Of a DNA stretch of 19,710 nt, positions 6,775-14,016 are shown one piece after another. The stretch is taken from assembly GCA_030603445.1 (NCBI GenBank), contig JAUVXU010000023.1, positions 1 through 19,710 on the forward strand, in the 5' to 3' direction. Source of the stretch: Methanomicrobia archaeon. Its GTDB lineage: Archaea; Methanobacteriota_B; Thermococci; Methanofastidiosales; NM3. The stretch's first letter is position 1, and each line of letters opens with the position of its first letter. The translations under genes were made by a program, and so were the position numbers. The notes under the pieces are model-generated. The model had not been told where the DNA came from. It searched no databases and worked only from the letters and a program-made list of their open reading frames with translations.

Positions 6775-6963
6775 TCACTTTTTCATCCAAATAGCTATTA
6801 TCTTACTAACAGCGATATGGGTGTAGATTTTATCCTTTTCTAGAGTTAACACATTATCTGCTATTGCGGTTACATTTCCTGAGAAGGTATCCGGTCCGCC
6901 GCAGTATACATCAACGTCTTTTTTAAGTAAATGCTCAACAATGAATGCTTGCATGCCATTCAT
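6775..6963 (-). CDS. Small conserved beta-rich protein (methanogen MM0924-like)
   Basis: A 62-residue protein starting at ATG 6963, chosen because a strong ribosome site AGGAGGTG (6971-6978) lies 7 nt upstream; a longer frame to 6993 is ignored. The sequence AFIVEHLLKKDVDVYCGG then VTAIADNVLTLEKDKIYTHI and KIIAIWMKK looks like a short helix plus a five-strand Sm-like or SH3-like barrel. I recall very similar small proteins in methanogens under the label MM0924 family, without a known function; that is memory, not a search. A TATA element ATATAAAT at 7002-7009 fits a transcript starting right before the ribosome site. Confidence 0.75.
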   Translation of the reverse strand: MNGMQAFIVEHLLKKDVDVYCGGPDTFSGNVTAIADNVLTLEKDKIYTHIAVSKIIAIWMKK

Positions 6964-7223
6964 TTGATCACACCTCCTAATTATAATGTGCATAATATGT
7001 ATTTATATCTTTTTTTGGATAAATTATCCACATATTAGAGAGAAAATTGTCCTAACAACGTGATTTATCCGTCATATCGTTTTTTTAATATATTTTTTCT
7101 TATTTTTGTTATGTAAATAAGAAATGAAGTGTTTATTTCACACAACAATTTTATTTTTAATAGATATACAAATTATACGACAAAAAAACGGCATTCTGTA
7201 ATCAGGAATTGGTTGTTTGTTGA

Positions 7224-7559
7224 AATTTGTTTATAAAGGTCCTTTTAAATGATTTCACGTTTTCGGATTATTCTTATACAAATGAAAATATACAAGGTAT
7301 TCTGGAAAATCTTTACTTTAAAGATATTGTATATTTAACAAAATATGGAGATAAGGGAATGTTTTGGTTTTTAAACCCTCAATTCGGAAAAGAGGAAGAA
7401 AAATGAATAATTGATAGAGAAATATTATATTTAGTAATTTATACATCATTATCAATGATAGCAATTCTTTTTTCCCCTCAAAGGGCATGGCTTCATATTG
7501 TATTTGCTTTAAATACATTAAAACTTGACGATGATAATAATATTGCGAATATGTTATGA
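7224..7559 (+). pseudogene. Broken ORF interrupted by an in-frame TGA
   Basis: Two protein-like stretches lie in the same frame: codons 7224-7403 (ending FWFLNPQFGKEEEK), then TGA at 7404, then 7407-7556 with a hydrophobic segment (ILYLVIYTSLSMIAILF). There is no ATG at the start; TTG at 7227 is the only candidate. The composition matches the AT-rich island. I read it as the remains of a gene cut at its 5' end and carrying a nonsense change. It may also be chance. The rest of 6994-7223 shows nothing I can support. Confidence 0.3.
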
Positions 7560-7599
7560 TAAACTATTTTATTATTATATTTGTTAATATTCATGAATA

Positions 7600-7612
7600 A
7601 ATTTATATATTA
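7600..7612 (+). promoter_or_regulatory. TATA box for the candidate toxin-antitoxin pair
   Basis: TTTATATATTA, centred near 7606, predicts a transcript from about 7632, 28 nt before the ATG at 7660. Confidence 0.4.
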
Positions 7613-7659
7613 GCATATTAATTATTAAATAAATATTGAATAAGCATTATGGTGGTATT

Positions 7660-7878
7660 ATGGATAAAACCATATCAAAAAAAGAAATAATTGATGGCAT
7701 CATAAGTGATGTAGGCAATTATGTTAATAATGAGGATAGTTTAAATATTTTTCTGGAAGGATTGTCCCCCGAATTATTATCAATATTTGCATTAGCCCCA
7801 CATGACAACATAAAAAATTATGAAGTGCAAGCAATATTATTAGGGGGCTCCCCAAAAAATGAAGAGATTGAATACTAA
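7660..7878 (+). CDS. Small protein paired with a PIN-domain protein (candidate antitoxin)
   Basis: A 72-residue acidic, mostly helical protein. The ATG at 7660 is chosen because GGTGG lies 5 nt before it; TTG at 7636 is the upstream alternative. The body has KKEIIDGIISDVGNYVNNED followed by LNIFLEGLSPELLSIFALAP, with no DNA-binding motif that I recognise. It overlaps the next gene by 20 bases, the usual layout of an antitoxin placed ahead of its toxin. The function is inferred only from size, order and overlap with a PIN nuclease gene. Its family is unknown to me. Confidence 0.55.
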   Translation: MDKTISKKEIIDGIISDVGNYVNNEDSLNIFLEGLSPELLSIFALAPHDNIKNYEVQAILLGGSPKNEEIEY

Positions 7879-8545
7879 TCATTCTATCTCAGGAAAAATT
7901 AAAGATCTTATTATCCCTAAATTTATAGACTGTAAGAGAAACTATGAAGATAAAGGCATTGATAGAACTCCTTCCATTATTTATTTTGATACATGCTGTT
8001 TTTTTGATATTATTCATTTTCGTCATTGTAAACAGGATGGATATCCATTGTGGTATGCGCCGACATTATTATTGGATGACACCATTAAAGGAAAATATAA
8101 AGGTATAATCAATGAGAATAGTATCTCCTTCGCCGTTAATATGATTAGTCAATGGGCAGAGGAAAAGCCTTCAAGGGAAGAAGAAGGTATAGCACGAACA
8201 AAAGATTTGTTAAAGTATTACGACATTTTTACGATAACCAAGAGAGAAAAGAGCATTATAGAATCATGCTTGGACTTTGTAAAAAAATATCATCTTTCTA
8301 TTGAAGACAGCATGCAACTGAAATATGCATTAAATGAAAATGCTGACACCATGGTGACGAGAGATATCAAATTACTATCGAATGTCGAACTGAGAAAATA
8401 TATTCAAATTGTGCGTCCTGAAACTATTGTAGGTACACCCCCCACTTCGTTATATATAAAAAAGGACATTCTTCTGCAATTACCAGAGAAAAAAATGGAG
8501 TTGCTAAAAAGTGTTATTAAAACAAAAGATGCAAAATACTACTAA
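7859..8545 (+). CDS. PIN-domain protein (candidate toxin ribonuclease)
   Basis: A 228-residue protein with the PIN nuclease signature. SIIYFDTCCFFDII (about 39-52) carries the first acidic residue, Asp44, after a beta strand. LSIEDSMQLKYALNENADTMVTRDIKLL (within 146-173) matches the family's DA-hhxAA-xxxxADxhhTxD pattern with Asp150 and Asp169. Glu101 or Glu102 could be the second acid. PIN proteins are metal-dependent single-strand RNases, and in VapBC pairs they act as toxins. This one is longer than typical VapC (about 130 residues), with about 38 extra N-terminal residues and an insertion around 55-90. The ATG at 7859 is inside the upstream small gene, and the end overlaps a reverse-strand remnant by three bases. 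Confidence 0.7.
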   Translation: MKRLNTNHSISGKIKDLIIPKFIDCKRNYEDKGIDRTPSIIYFDTCCFFDIIHFRHCKQDGYPLWYAPTLLLDDTIKGKYKGIINENSISFAVNMISQWAEEKPSREEEGIARTKDLLKYYDIFTITKREKSIIESCLDFVKKYHLSIEDSMQLKYALNENADTMVTRDIKLLSNVELRKYIQIVRPETIVGTPPTSLYIKKDILLQLPEKKMELLKSVIKTKDAKYY

Positions 8546-8814
8546 ATTAATTCATGCGCAACTTTTTTATAATATGTATTTATTCCCCACATCTCCTTAT
8601 TGATGATTTTTTCTCCGTTCAGGGACATGACTTCATCATTACCAGTATCATTTATCATCTTTTCCACTGGGCACTCAACCGCAGCTTTTGCTTTTGTAAT
8701 GGTATCATCTGTTGGGTAGGGGGTATTAAGTGCGATGGTAAAAGGCGGAGGGAACGTGATATGAAATAACCATTTCAGGGAGTGAGTTAATATAATATTA
8801 ATGTACCATTATCA
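8542..8814 (-). pseudogene. Reverse-strand gene remnant (C-terminal fragment)
   Basis: The minus strand has an open frame ending at TAG 8542-8544 with protein-like composition: ITKAKAAVECPVEKMINDTG, then EVMSLNGEKIINKEMWGINT, then KKVAHELI. No ATG, GTG or TTG begins it at a sensible place, only a GTG near the middle, so it looks like a 5'-truncated gene. The plus-strand frame over the same bases looks like its antisense shadow. I do not recognise the family. Confidence 0.3.
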
Positions 8815-8869
8815 TTAAAACGATTTTTCAAAAACAATATACCATGCGATAGATGATATATGAGGTTAA

Positions 8870-10000
8870 ATGATGAAAGTTGCGTATCATTTTTTGGTAA
8901 ACGAAGAAAATAGTGCTAATTATGGGCATAATATTATCAAATATTTTTTTACAAAGCTACTTTATCAAAAGAATCTTAATTTATCGTCAAAAATAGCAGT
9001 TGGCGATTTATTATTATACAATTTAGTAGATAATCAAGGCATAAAAGAAAAAAATGAGTTTATATCATTTGTAGAACAATATCTATTCTTCAGAGAAGAT
9101 AATTGGAATCATATGAAAAATAATGCTATAAATGATATGTTTAATTCAAATGTATTTGTTATTTGTATTGATAATATTGATAAGCCATTAGCTGAAAAAA
9201 TAGATCAAGAATTACAGGACAATCACTACCCATATATTGGTGGATTGGAAGTAGATGAAACTAATGCAATTCACTGGAGTCTCTATTCAAATAGCCTTAT
9301 ATATTCATATAGAATAATTAATAACCAGCTTTATATTTTTTGGGACGGAATAGATAAAGAGTCCAAAGATGCTGGTTTGAGAGATTATTTATTGGAACTT
9401 AACCTGTTTAATAATATAGAATTTGAGGCCCTGAATGGAAAATATTCTATCTTCGATAGTAATCATAATTATGAAAATATACGAAGAATGGCAGAATTAA
9501 AAAAAGTATCAGAAAATTTTTTTGTCTACATGACCCATGATGTGATTAACAAATTAGACGATGTTTCACCGGAATTAGTCAGAAAAATATGGGCGGCATT
9601 TGATTCATTTCAAAATGCAGAAGTGTCCGAACAATACTCACACGTAGCTGTGACATGCCGAAGAATAATCAAGTGTTTTGCAGATTGCATCTTCCCCCCT
9701 ATTGAGGATAAATCTAATGAAGGCGAGCATAAGCTAGGTCCAGAACAATATCGGAATCGATTGTTCGCTTTTGTTGAACAAGAGATAAAAAGTGATACAA
9801 ATAAAAAATTAATATTTGCCAGCATTAACAAACTTATTGAAGAAATAGAAAAATTAGATGAGTTAGCGTCTAAAGGTGTTCATACATCAATTAGTCAGAA
9901 TGGCGCCCGTCGTTGTTTAATAAGAACAATTTTATTATTGGATGATATATTATCTTTAAAAAATAAACCATTTGCAATTGATATAGAATTTAGATACTAA
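8870..10000 (+). CDS. Unrecognised protein with a HEPN-like C-terminal helical domain (possible defence protein)
   Basis: A 376-residue soluble protein. The N-terminal 200 residues are mixed alpha/beta (NVFVICIDNID at about 94-104, LYIFWDGIDK at about 154-163) and unlike any family I can name. The last 150 residues are helical, with SHVAVTCRRIIKCFADCIFPP (257-277), GPEQYRNRLFAFVEQ (290-304) and LASKGVHTSISQNGARRCLI (332-351). I recall this 'early Arg pair, ..YP, NRL, sKGvHa, final helix' layout from C-terminal domains of bacterial defence and restriction-associated proteins. A classical HEPN Rx4-6H motif is not clear. It begins at ATG 8870, or 8873, which sits better behind GAGGTT. It stands alone next to the PIN pair in the AT-rich island. 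A defence role is inference. Confidence 0.65.
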   Translation: MMKVAYHFLVNEENSANYGHNIIKYFFTKLLYQKNLNLSSKIAVGDLLLYNLVDNQGIKEKNEFISFVEQYLFFREDNWNHMKNNAINDMFNSNVFVICIDNIDKPLAEKIDQELQDNHYPYIGGLEVDETNAIHWSLYSNSLIYSYRIINNQLYIFWDGIDKESKDAGLRDYLLELNLFNNIEFEALNGKYSIFDSNHNYENIRRMAELKKVSENFFVYMTHDVINKLDDVSPELVRKIWAAFDSFQNAEVSEQYSHVAVTCRRIIKCFADCIFPPIEDKSNEGEHKLGPEQYRNRLFAFVEQEIKSDTNKKLIFASINKLIEEIEKLDELASKGVHTSISQNGARRCLIRTILLLDDILSLKNKPFAIDIEFRY

Positions 10001-10050
10001 TTTAGTTAATAGCATGAGTCGAAAACACGCATAGGTTCAGGCACGATGTT

Positions 10051-10059
10051 TTTATATTA
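10051..10059 (+). promoter_or_regulatory. TATA box for the lamin-tail lipoprotein
   Basis: TTTATATTA centred at about 10054 predicts transcription from about 10080, on top of the double GTG at 10077/10080. The message is therefore probably leaderless. Confidence 0.45.
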
Positions 10060-10076
10060 TCACTCTTATTTGAATT

Positions 10077-10646
10077 GTGGTGAAACGTCTTCTTGTCATT
10101 TTGACTATAGTATTGATGATAGTACCCTTATGTGGATGCATGAGCGATGAAGATAATGCTACATCCACCACGACTGTGGCACCAACGACTCAGGCTCCTA
10201 CCACATCCGCGCCTAATACTACTATACCACCAACGACTACTCCCGCACCTACTACTCAAGCCCCGACCACAACTACCGCTCCTACAACGACTCCTGCACC
10301 AACAGTGACTCTAGGAAGCGATGTGCGTATTGTCAGGATCTTTTATGATGGTAAGGTGTACAGGACTGAAGCTGATGAATATATAGAAATTAAGAATTAC
10401 GGTTCTGTTTCTCAAAACATTAAAGGCTGGATTCTGAAGGACATTTCAGATGGCAGCCCATCGTTTACATTCCCTAATTATATTCTTGAACCCGGTAAAG
10501 TTATACGTGTTTATACAAATGAAGTTCATCCTGAATGGGGTGGATTCAGTTTTGGATATGGAAGAGCAGTATGGAACAACAAGGATCCAGATACTGCTGC
10601 TTTGTATGATGCAGAAGGCAAAATGATTTCTCAGAAAAGTTATTGA
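10077..10646 (+). CDS. Lipoprotein with Thr/Pro linker and lamin-tail domain
   Basis: A 189-residue protein. The signal peptide VKRLLVILTIVLMIVPLCGC ends in a lipobox, so the mature Cys is lipid-anchored outside the membrane. A low-complexity spacer of about 50 residues rich in TT-PAP-TT units follows and is probably O-glycosylated or extended. The C-terminal about 110 residues form a lamin-tail-like (LTD) immunoglobulin fold: VRIVRIFYDG, EYIEIKNYGS, IKGWILKDIS, then a strand after FPNYILEPGKVIRVYTNE. LTDs occur on secreted nucleases and surface proteins; here there is no enzyme domain. The start is one of two tandem GTG codons (10077 or 10080). Its spacer resembles that of the lipoprotein at 3565-4506. 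Confidence 0.8.
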   Translation: MVKRLLVILTIVLMIVPLCGCMSDEDNATSTTTVAPTTQAPTTSAPNTTIPPTTTPAPTTQAPTTTTAPTTTPAPTVTLGSDVRIVRIFYDGKVYRTEADEYIEIKNYGSVSQNIKGWILKDISDGSPSFTFPNYILEPGKVIRVYTNEVHPEWGGFSFGYGRAVWNNKDPDTAALYDAEGKMISQKSY

Positions 10647-10734
10647 AAATAAATATAAATTATGAAAATTTATATTTAGTGTTGATACACCATATATGAA
10701 TAAACTATTTAGTGTAATAAAATAATAAAATAAT

Positions 10735-11289
10735 ATGCATTCATTAAAAAGAATTAAAACTTATATTTCTGATGTTTCAATGCGGGTTTTTATGATTCCC
10801 ATTTGTGCAATAATAGGTTTAATGGTTTTCTGTGGCATATTCGCCATACTTATTATAATGGGGGAAGTAGGGGAAGCATTAATTTATTTTTCAAGGGGTT
10901 CAACGGATACCTTCATTTCCTATTTAGGGGAAAAATTAGGAAAGATTATATCTCTTGTAATTTATTGTAGTATAGGGTACTTAATATGGATTTTTTATGA
11001 TAAAGAAAAAGAAAAACGGAAAGTAGCAAATGAACGTCAAAGGTATTTTAATTATAGTTTCATGTATAAATTAGGGGAAAAAGGAGTACCTATGATGCCG
11101 GAGTGTAATTCATACGTATTTAATGAATATGAAAGGCTAATGAAAGATAATGCTTTTAGATGTTCTATGCATTTACGTGGTATAAAACAAATAAAGTATG
11201 ATTATTTTAAAGACATAATAGACAAAGAAATAGATCATCTTCAACAAGTTGAGGCTTTTCTTTATGAAATATCTATTGAGGAAGAATGA
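10735..11289 (+). CDS. Unrecognised two-helix membrane protein
   Basis: A 184-residue protein with one hydrophobic segment at about 17-42 (MRVFMIPICAIIGLMVFCGI and on) and a second at about 66-88 (LGKIISLVIYCSIGYLIWIF). A Lys/Glu/Arg-rich stretch and a cytoplasmic-looking C-terminal tail of about 90 residues follow. I do not recognise the family. Codon use is AT-rich like the rest of the island. No clear ribosome site precedes the ATG at 10735, so a leaderless message is possible. Confidence 0.55.
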   Translation: MHSLKRIKTYISDVSMRVFMIPICAIIGLMVFCGIFAILIIMGEVGEALIYFSRGSTDTFISYLGEKLGKIISLVIYCSIGYLIWIFYDKEKEKRKVANERQRYFNYSFMYKLGEKGVPMMPECNSYVFNEYERLMKDNAFRCSMHLRGIKQIKYDYFKDIIDKEIDHLQQVEAFLYEISIEEE

Positions 11290-11324
11290 AATAAAAACAC
11301 AAAAAAAATAATCTAACTTTTTAG

Positions 11325-11471
11325 GATTATCTAAAAGAAAAGAAAGCAGGGAATGAAGAATTAGGTATTTTTCAGTTTAATATGGAAATCTTCTCATTAA
11401 GAGAAATATTAGATAAACTAGTTCATAATATAATTATGGAAGAAAAAATTGAAATTGACTTTAATTACTAA
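11325..11471 (+). pseudogene. Short ORF or C-terminal gene remnant
   Basis: A 48-codon frame ends at TAA 11469-11471. It is charged and protein-like: DYLKEKKAGNEELGIFQFNM, then MEIFSLREILDKLVHNIIME, then EEKIEIDFNY. An ATG at 11382 would give only 29 residues. It looks like the end of a larger lost gene. The remainder of 11290-11640 shows only AT-rich sequence with a weak hairpin near 11308-11330. Confidence 0.25.
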
Positions 11472-11640
11472 GTTTTTTGCTCATGTAATTTTTTCGCTTA
11501 AAAAAATGTCAAGATGCTAATTGTCCTTGTTTTGTGTTGATTAATCATGATTAATAATTCAAGGGCACTCGTATTTTTAATTAACTGTCAAAGTCAGGTT
11601 TGAACAAAAATAAAAGATTATATTTCATCATATAAATAAA

Positions 11641-12870
11641 TTAGAATATATGGTTAATTATTTTATTCAATATCTCGTAGCACAAAAGATTATGACCTGT
11701 AAAAGATAGGATTAATCTGATTGTAAGTAATGATAAAATCATGAAACTATGAAATGCCATGTAATATCTATATGCCGTGCCTTTGTTTTCCCCTATATAA
11801 ATGGCATTAGGGATTAGTAATGCTACAGGTATAAAAACTAATGATAATAATTCTCCTTTTTCAGTTATTGGTAAAAATAATGCAAGAAGTGTAAATAACC
11901 ATGTAAATTTTGTCAAAAGTGAAACAATGTTATTATTAAAAAATGAGTTGCTCATACCAAGAGATATTTCCAATATATTATGCTCATCAATTAATAATTT
12001 TGAATCTTTATTCGATATGTATATAGTAACTTTATTATCATCAATCATTTTATTTTTTTCTTTTTCATCTGACATTAATTTATCAATACATGTGTTTTCA
12101 ATAATATCAGTAATTTTAAAATCTTTTATTATTAATCCCTCTGTTGATTCAAATATAAATGTATTAGAAGAGGGATGAATTGGCAAACAATCGAGTTCAA
12201 CTACTGCTTTTCCTAATATCATATATTTAATTTTTTCGAATTGAGATATAGAAATACTTTTTGTATCATGCTCTATTATGAGTTCTATAATATTATTTTT
12301 TGTATTCGGTACTTTTACTAGGGGAATATAGTATTTAAGAGCAAAACTTAATATTAGAAATAATTTATATATGTTAATACAAACTTTATCTTTTTCGTTA
12401 CTAAAAAATATGATATTATCTAACAATTCTTCGATAAAATCCAATTTTTTAGTAATTTCCTCTTTGTTGCCAATACATTCAAAACTACAGGCATAGTCTA
12501 TAATATCAATAATGTCTTCTTTTTTATTTTCGAGTATATATTTTATTTTTTCGTTTTTGAGCTTTTTTGACCATTTTTCAAGATATTTTTTTAAAAAATT
12601 TTTTATAGCAGGCAATGATTCGTTTATTGGAACGATATATAGTTTATTTCCAAACGAATCACATATTTTTAAATCCATAACATATTCTTTTTTAAAATAT
12701 GCGGGAATGATATATTCTGATTTTTTAGAAGTAGTGTTTCTGAAAATTTTGCATTGCATTGTTCTATATTTATAAAGATCGCACAAGAATGTATTATTAT
12801 TTTTTATTATTTCCCAATTAAAAACTTTAAATATTTCTTCGGGTGACAATAAATAATTATTTGATTTCAT
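11641..12870 (-). CDS. Unrecognised 409-residue protein with C-terminal membrane helices
   Basis: The first about 310 residues are predicted soluble and rich in Lys, Ile and Asn, with a Cys-containing helical part (about 85-185) and a strand-rich part (about 195-305). Three hydrophobic helices follow at about 318-335, 341-358 and 368-390, with short loops. No catalytic motif is evident and I do not recognise the family. It starts at ATG 12870, 5 nt after the stop of a 39-codon gene, so the two are probably translated together from one promoter. Base use is very AT-rich, suggesting transfer or an accessory role. Being at the inner edge of the island beside defence-like genes, a membrane-acting effector is a thinkable but untested idea. 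Confidence 0.6.
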   Translation of the reverse strand: MKSNNYLLSPEEIFKVFNWEIIKNNNTFLCDLYKYRTMQCKIFRNTTSKKSEYIIPAYFKKEYVMDLKICDSFGNKLYIVPINESLPAIKNFLKKYLEKWSKKLKNEKIKYILENKKEDIIDIIDYACSFECIGNKEEITKKLDFIEELLDNIIFFSNEKDKVCINIYKLFLILSFALKYYIPLVKVPNTKNNIIELIIEHDTKSISISQFEKIKYMILGKAVVELDCLPIHPSSNTFIFESTEGLIIKDFKITDIIENTCIDKLMSDEKEKNKMIDDNKVTIYISNKDSKLLIDEHNILEISLGMSNSFFNNNIVSLLTKFTWLFTLLALFLPITEKGELLSLVFIPVALLIPNAIYIGENKGTAYRYYMAFHSFMILSLLTIRLILSFTGHNLLCYEILNKIINHIF

Positions 12871-12875
12871 ATGCC

Positions 12876-12995
12876 TTAATCAGAAGATATAGCGTCAAGC
12901 TTCTTTTTAATATTAATATCTTTCAAATTTTTTATCTCTGATGCAAAAGAGAAATAACTATTTGCTTCTCTAAGTATTATTTTGTTTTTTCCCAT
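12876..12995 (-). CDS. 39-residue protein upstream of the membrane-anchored protein gene
   Basis: A short ORF beginning ATG at 12995. A GGTGAG ribosome site (13001-13006) lies 5 nt before it, and a TATA-like ATATATTAA lies at about 13040-13048. The product begins MGKNKIILREANSYFSFASE, continues with a Lys-rich helix, and ends KKKLDAISSD. Its stop is 5 nt before the next start. The good ribosome site and tight spacing argue that it is real. It could be a regulatory or partner peptide; there is no family match that I recognise. Confidence 0.5.
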   Translation of the reverse strand: MGKNKIILREANSYFSFASEIKNLKDINIKKKLDAISSD

Positions 12996-13074
12996 TTTAT
13001 CTCACCGTTAGAATATATAGCTAAAATACAATTAAAGAAGATATATTAATATCAATACACACTTATTATTTATT

Positions 13075-13248
13075 ATGCATAATATAAATTTATCCTTTAT
13101 ATTACTTGATTACACAAATCTTTTTGAATCAATAAGTATCTCCTGTGGCAGATTATATATTTTGACATCAAATCATAAACCAAACTTTAACAAAGAATTC
13201 AAAAGGGCGAATAATCATATTTATTTTTTTCATTTTGTCCCAATTTGA
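13075..13248 (+). CDS. Possible 57-residue ORF in the gap before rpl15e
   Basis: An ATG at 13075 opens a 57-codon frame (MHNINLSFILLDYTNLFESI and on) ending at TGA 13246-13248. The AT-rich element near 13041-13048 would place a transcript start near 13070. The composition is not strongly protein-like and no family is seen. It may be chance. Confidence 0.2.
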   Translation: MHNINLSFILLDYTNLFESISISCGRLYILTSNHKPNFNKEFKRANNHIYFFHFVPI

Positions 13249-13299
13249 CTTTATGTTCACTTTCTGATACTTTATGTTCAGTGGTACCCTTTATGTGCA
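13248..13299 (+). promoter_or_regulatory. Three spaced 12-bp direct repeats upstream of the ribosomal/exosome operon
   Basis: ACTTTATGTTCA occurs at 13248-13259 and 13269-13280, and a variant CCTTTATGTGCA at 13288-13299. The offsets are 21 and 19 nt, about two helical turns, so a protein could bind all three on one face. The last copy ends about 20 nt before the TATA box at 13320. Confidence 0.5.
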
Positions 13300-13319
13300 A
13301 AGCCCTATTTTAGGAAAGA

Positions 13320-13327
13320 TTTTTAAA
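13320..13327 (+). promoter_or_regulatory. TATA box of the exosome superoperon
   Basis: TTTTTAAA predicts transcription from about 13350, leaving a leader of about 70 nt before the rpl15e ATG. The leader ends in GGAGGAG (13406-13412), a strong ribosome site. Confidence 0.45.
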
Positions 13328-13419
13328 GAACTATTCTATCAAACTAGTGTTACACTCCGTGGGATGTAGAGTAAAGTGTGCAACGCATGCTTAACTGAAC
13401 CAAAAGGAGGAGAAAAAGC

Positions 13420-14004
13420 ATGGGATATTATCGTTATATACAAGAAGCATGGAAAAACCCAAGTTCAAGTTACGTTAAAGACCTTATGAGGGAGCGTTTG
13501 CCTCTCTGGAATAAGGATAGATCTATTGTTCGAGTTGATAAGCCTACTCGAATAGACAGAGCACGAAATCTGGGATATCGTGCAAAACAGGGATATGTAA
13601 TTGTTAGAGTTCGTGTAAGGCGCGGTGGAAGAAGAAAGTCTAGACCAAATGCGCGCCGAAGGCCAAAGAGGTTTGGTGTTAAGAAGTTCTCAGCAAAAAA
13701 GAGCATACAGCTTATCGGTGAAGAGCGCGTTGCGCGACGTTTCCCAAACCTAGAGGTATTGAATTCATACTGGGTCGGCGAGACCGGGCAAAATAAGTAT
13801 TATGAAGTCATCCTTGTAGACCCATATCATCCAGCAATTGCAGCTGATTACCGTATAAACTGGATATGTGAGAGACAACATACACGCAGGGTATTTAGAG
13901 GAAAGACATCTGCTGGGATAAAATCTCGTGGGTTGAGGCACAAAGGTATGGGTGCTGAGAAGCTCAGGCCTTCGTTGAGCACACACCACAGAAGAGGAAA
14001 GTAA
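13420..14004 (+). CDS. rpl15e: Ribosomal protein eL15 (L15e)
   Basis: A 194-residue, strongly basic large-subunit protein found only in archaea and eukaryotes. It begins MGYYRYIQEAWKNP and contains the family core VRVRRGGRRKSRPNARR (about 67-83), LNSYWVGE, ILVDPYHPAI and the C-terminal KGMGAEKLRPS. Full length. It is the first gene of the superoperon; the next gene begins 12 nt downstream. GGAGGAG lies 7 nt before the ATG. Confidence 0.97.
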   Translation: MGYYRYIQEAWKNPSSSYVKDLMRERLPLWNKDRSIVRVDKPTRIDRARNLGYRAKQGYVIVRVRVRRGGRRKSRPNARRRPKRFGVKKFSAKKSIQLIGEERVARRFPNLEVLNSYWVGETGQNKYYEVILVDPYHPAIAADYRINWICERQHTRRVFRGKTSAGIKSRGLRHKGMGAEKLRPSLSTHHRRGK

Positions 14005-14016
14005 AGGCGGTAAGCT

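Noticed and set aside
7404-7406. TGA as a selenocysteine codon
   Set aside because: No cysteine-like context or SECIS-like hairpin is evident; a nonsense change is simpler.
7318-7518. Minus-strand ORF of 66 codons
   Set aside because: No promoter or ribosome site; the plus-strand frames over the same bases look more coding.
8554-8769. Plus-strand ORF of 71 codons
   Set aside because: Its sequence is rich in Cys, Phe and Ile and looks like the antisense of the reverse-strand remnant.
10170-10310. DNA repeat or CRISPR-like array in the Thr/Pro region
   Set aside because: The repeats come from low-complexity codons for Thr, Pro and Ala; there are no constant repeats with unique spacers.
11308-11330. 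AT-rich hairpin with a T run on the minus strand, possible terminator
   Set aside because: The stem is weak with a bulge and over 300 nt from the nearest minus-strand stop.
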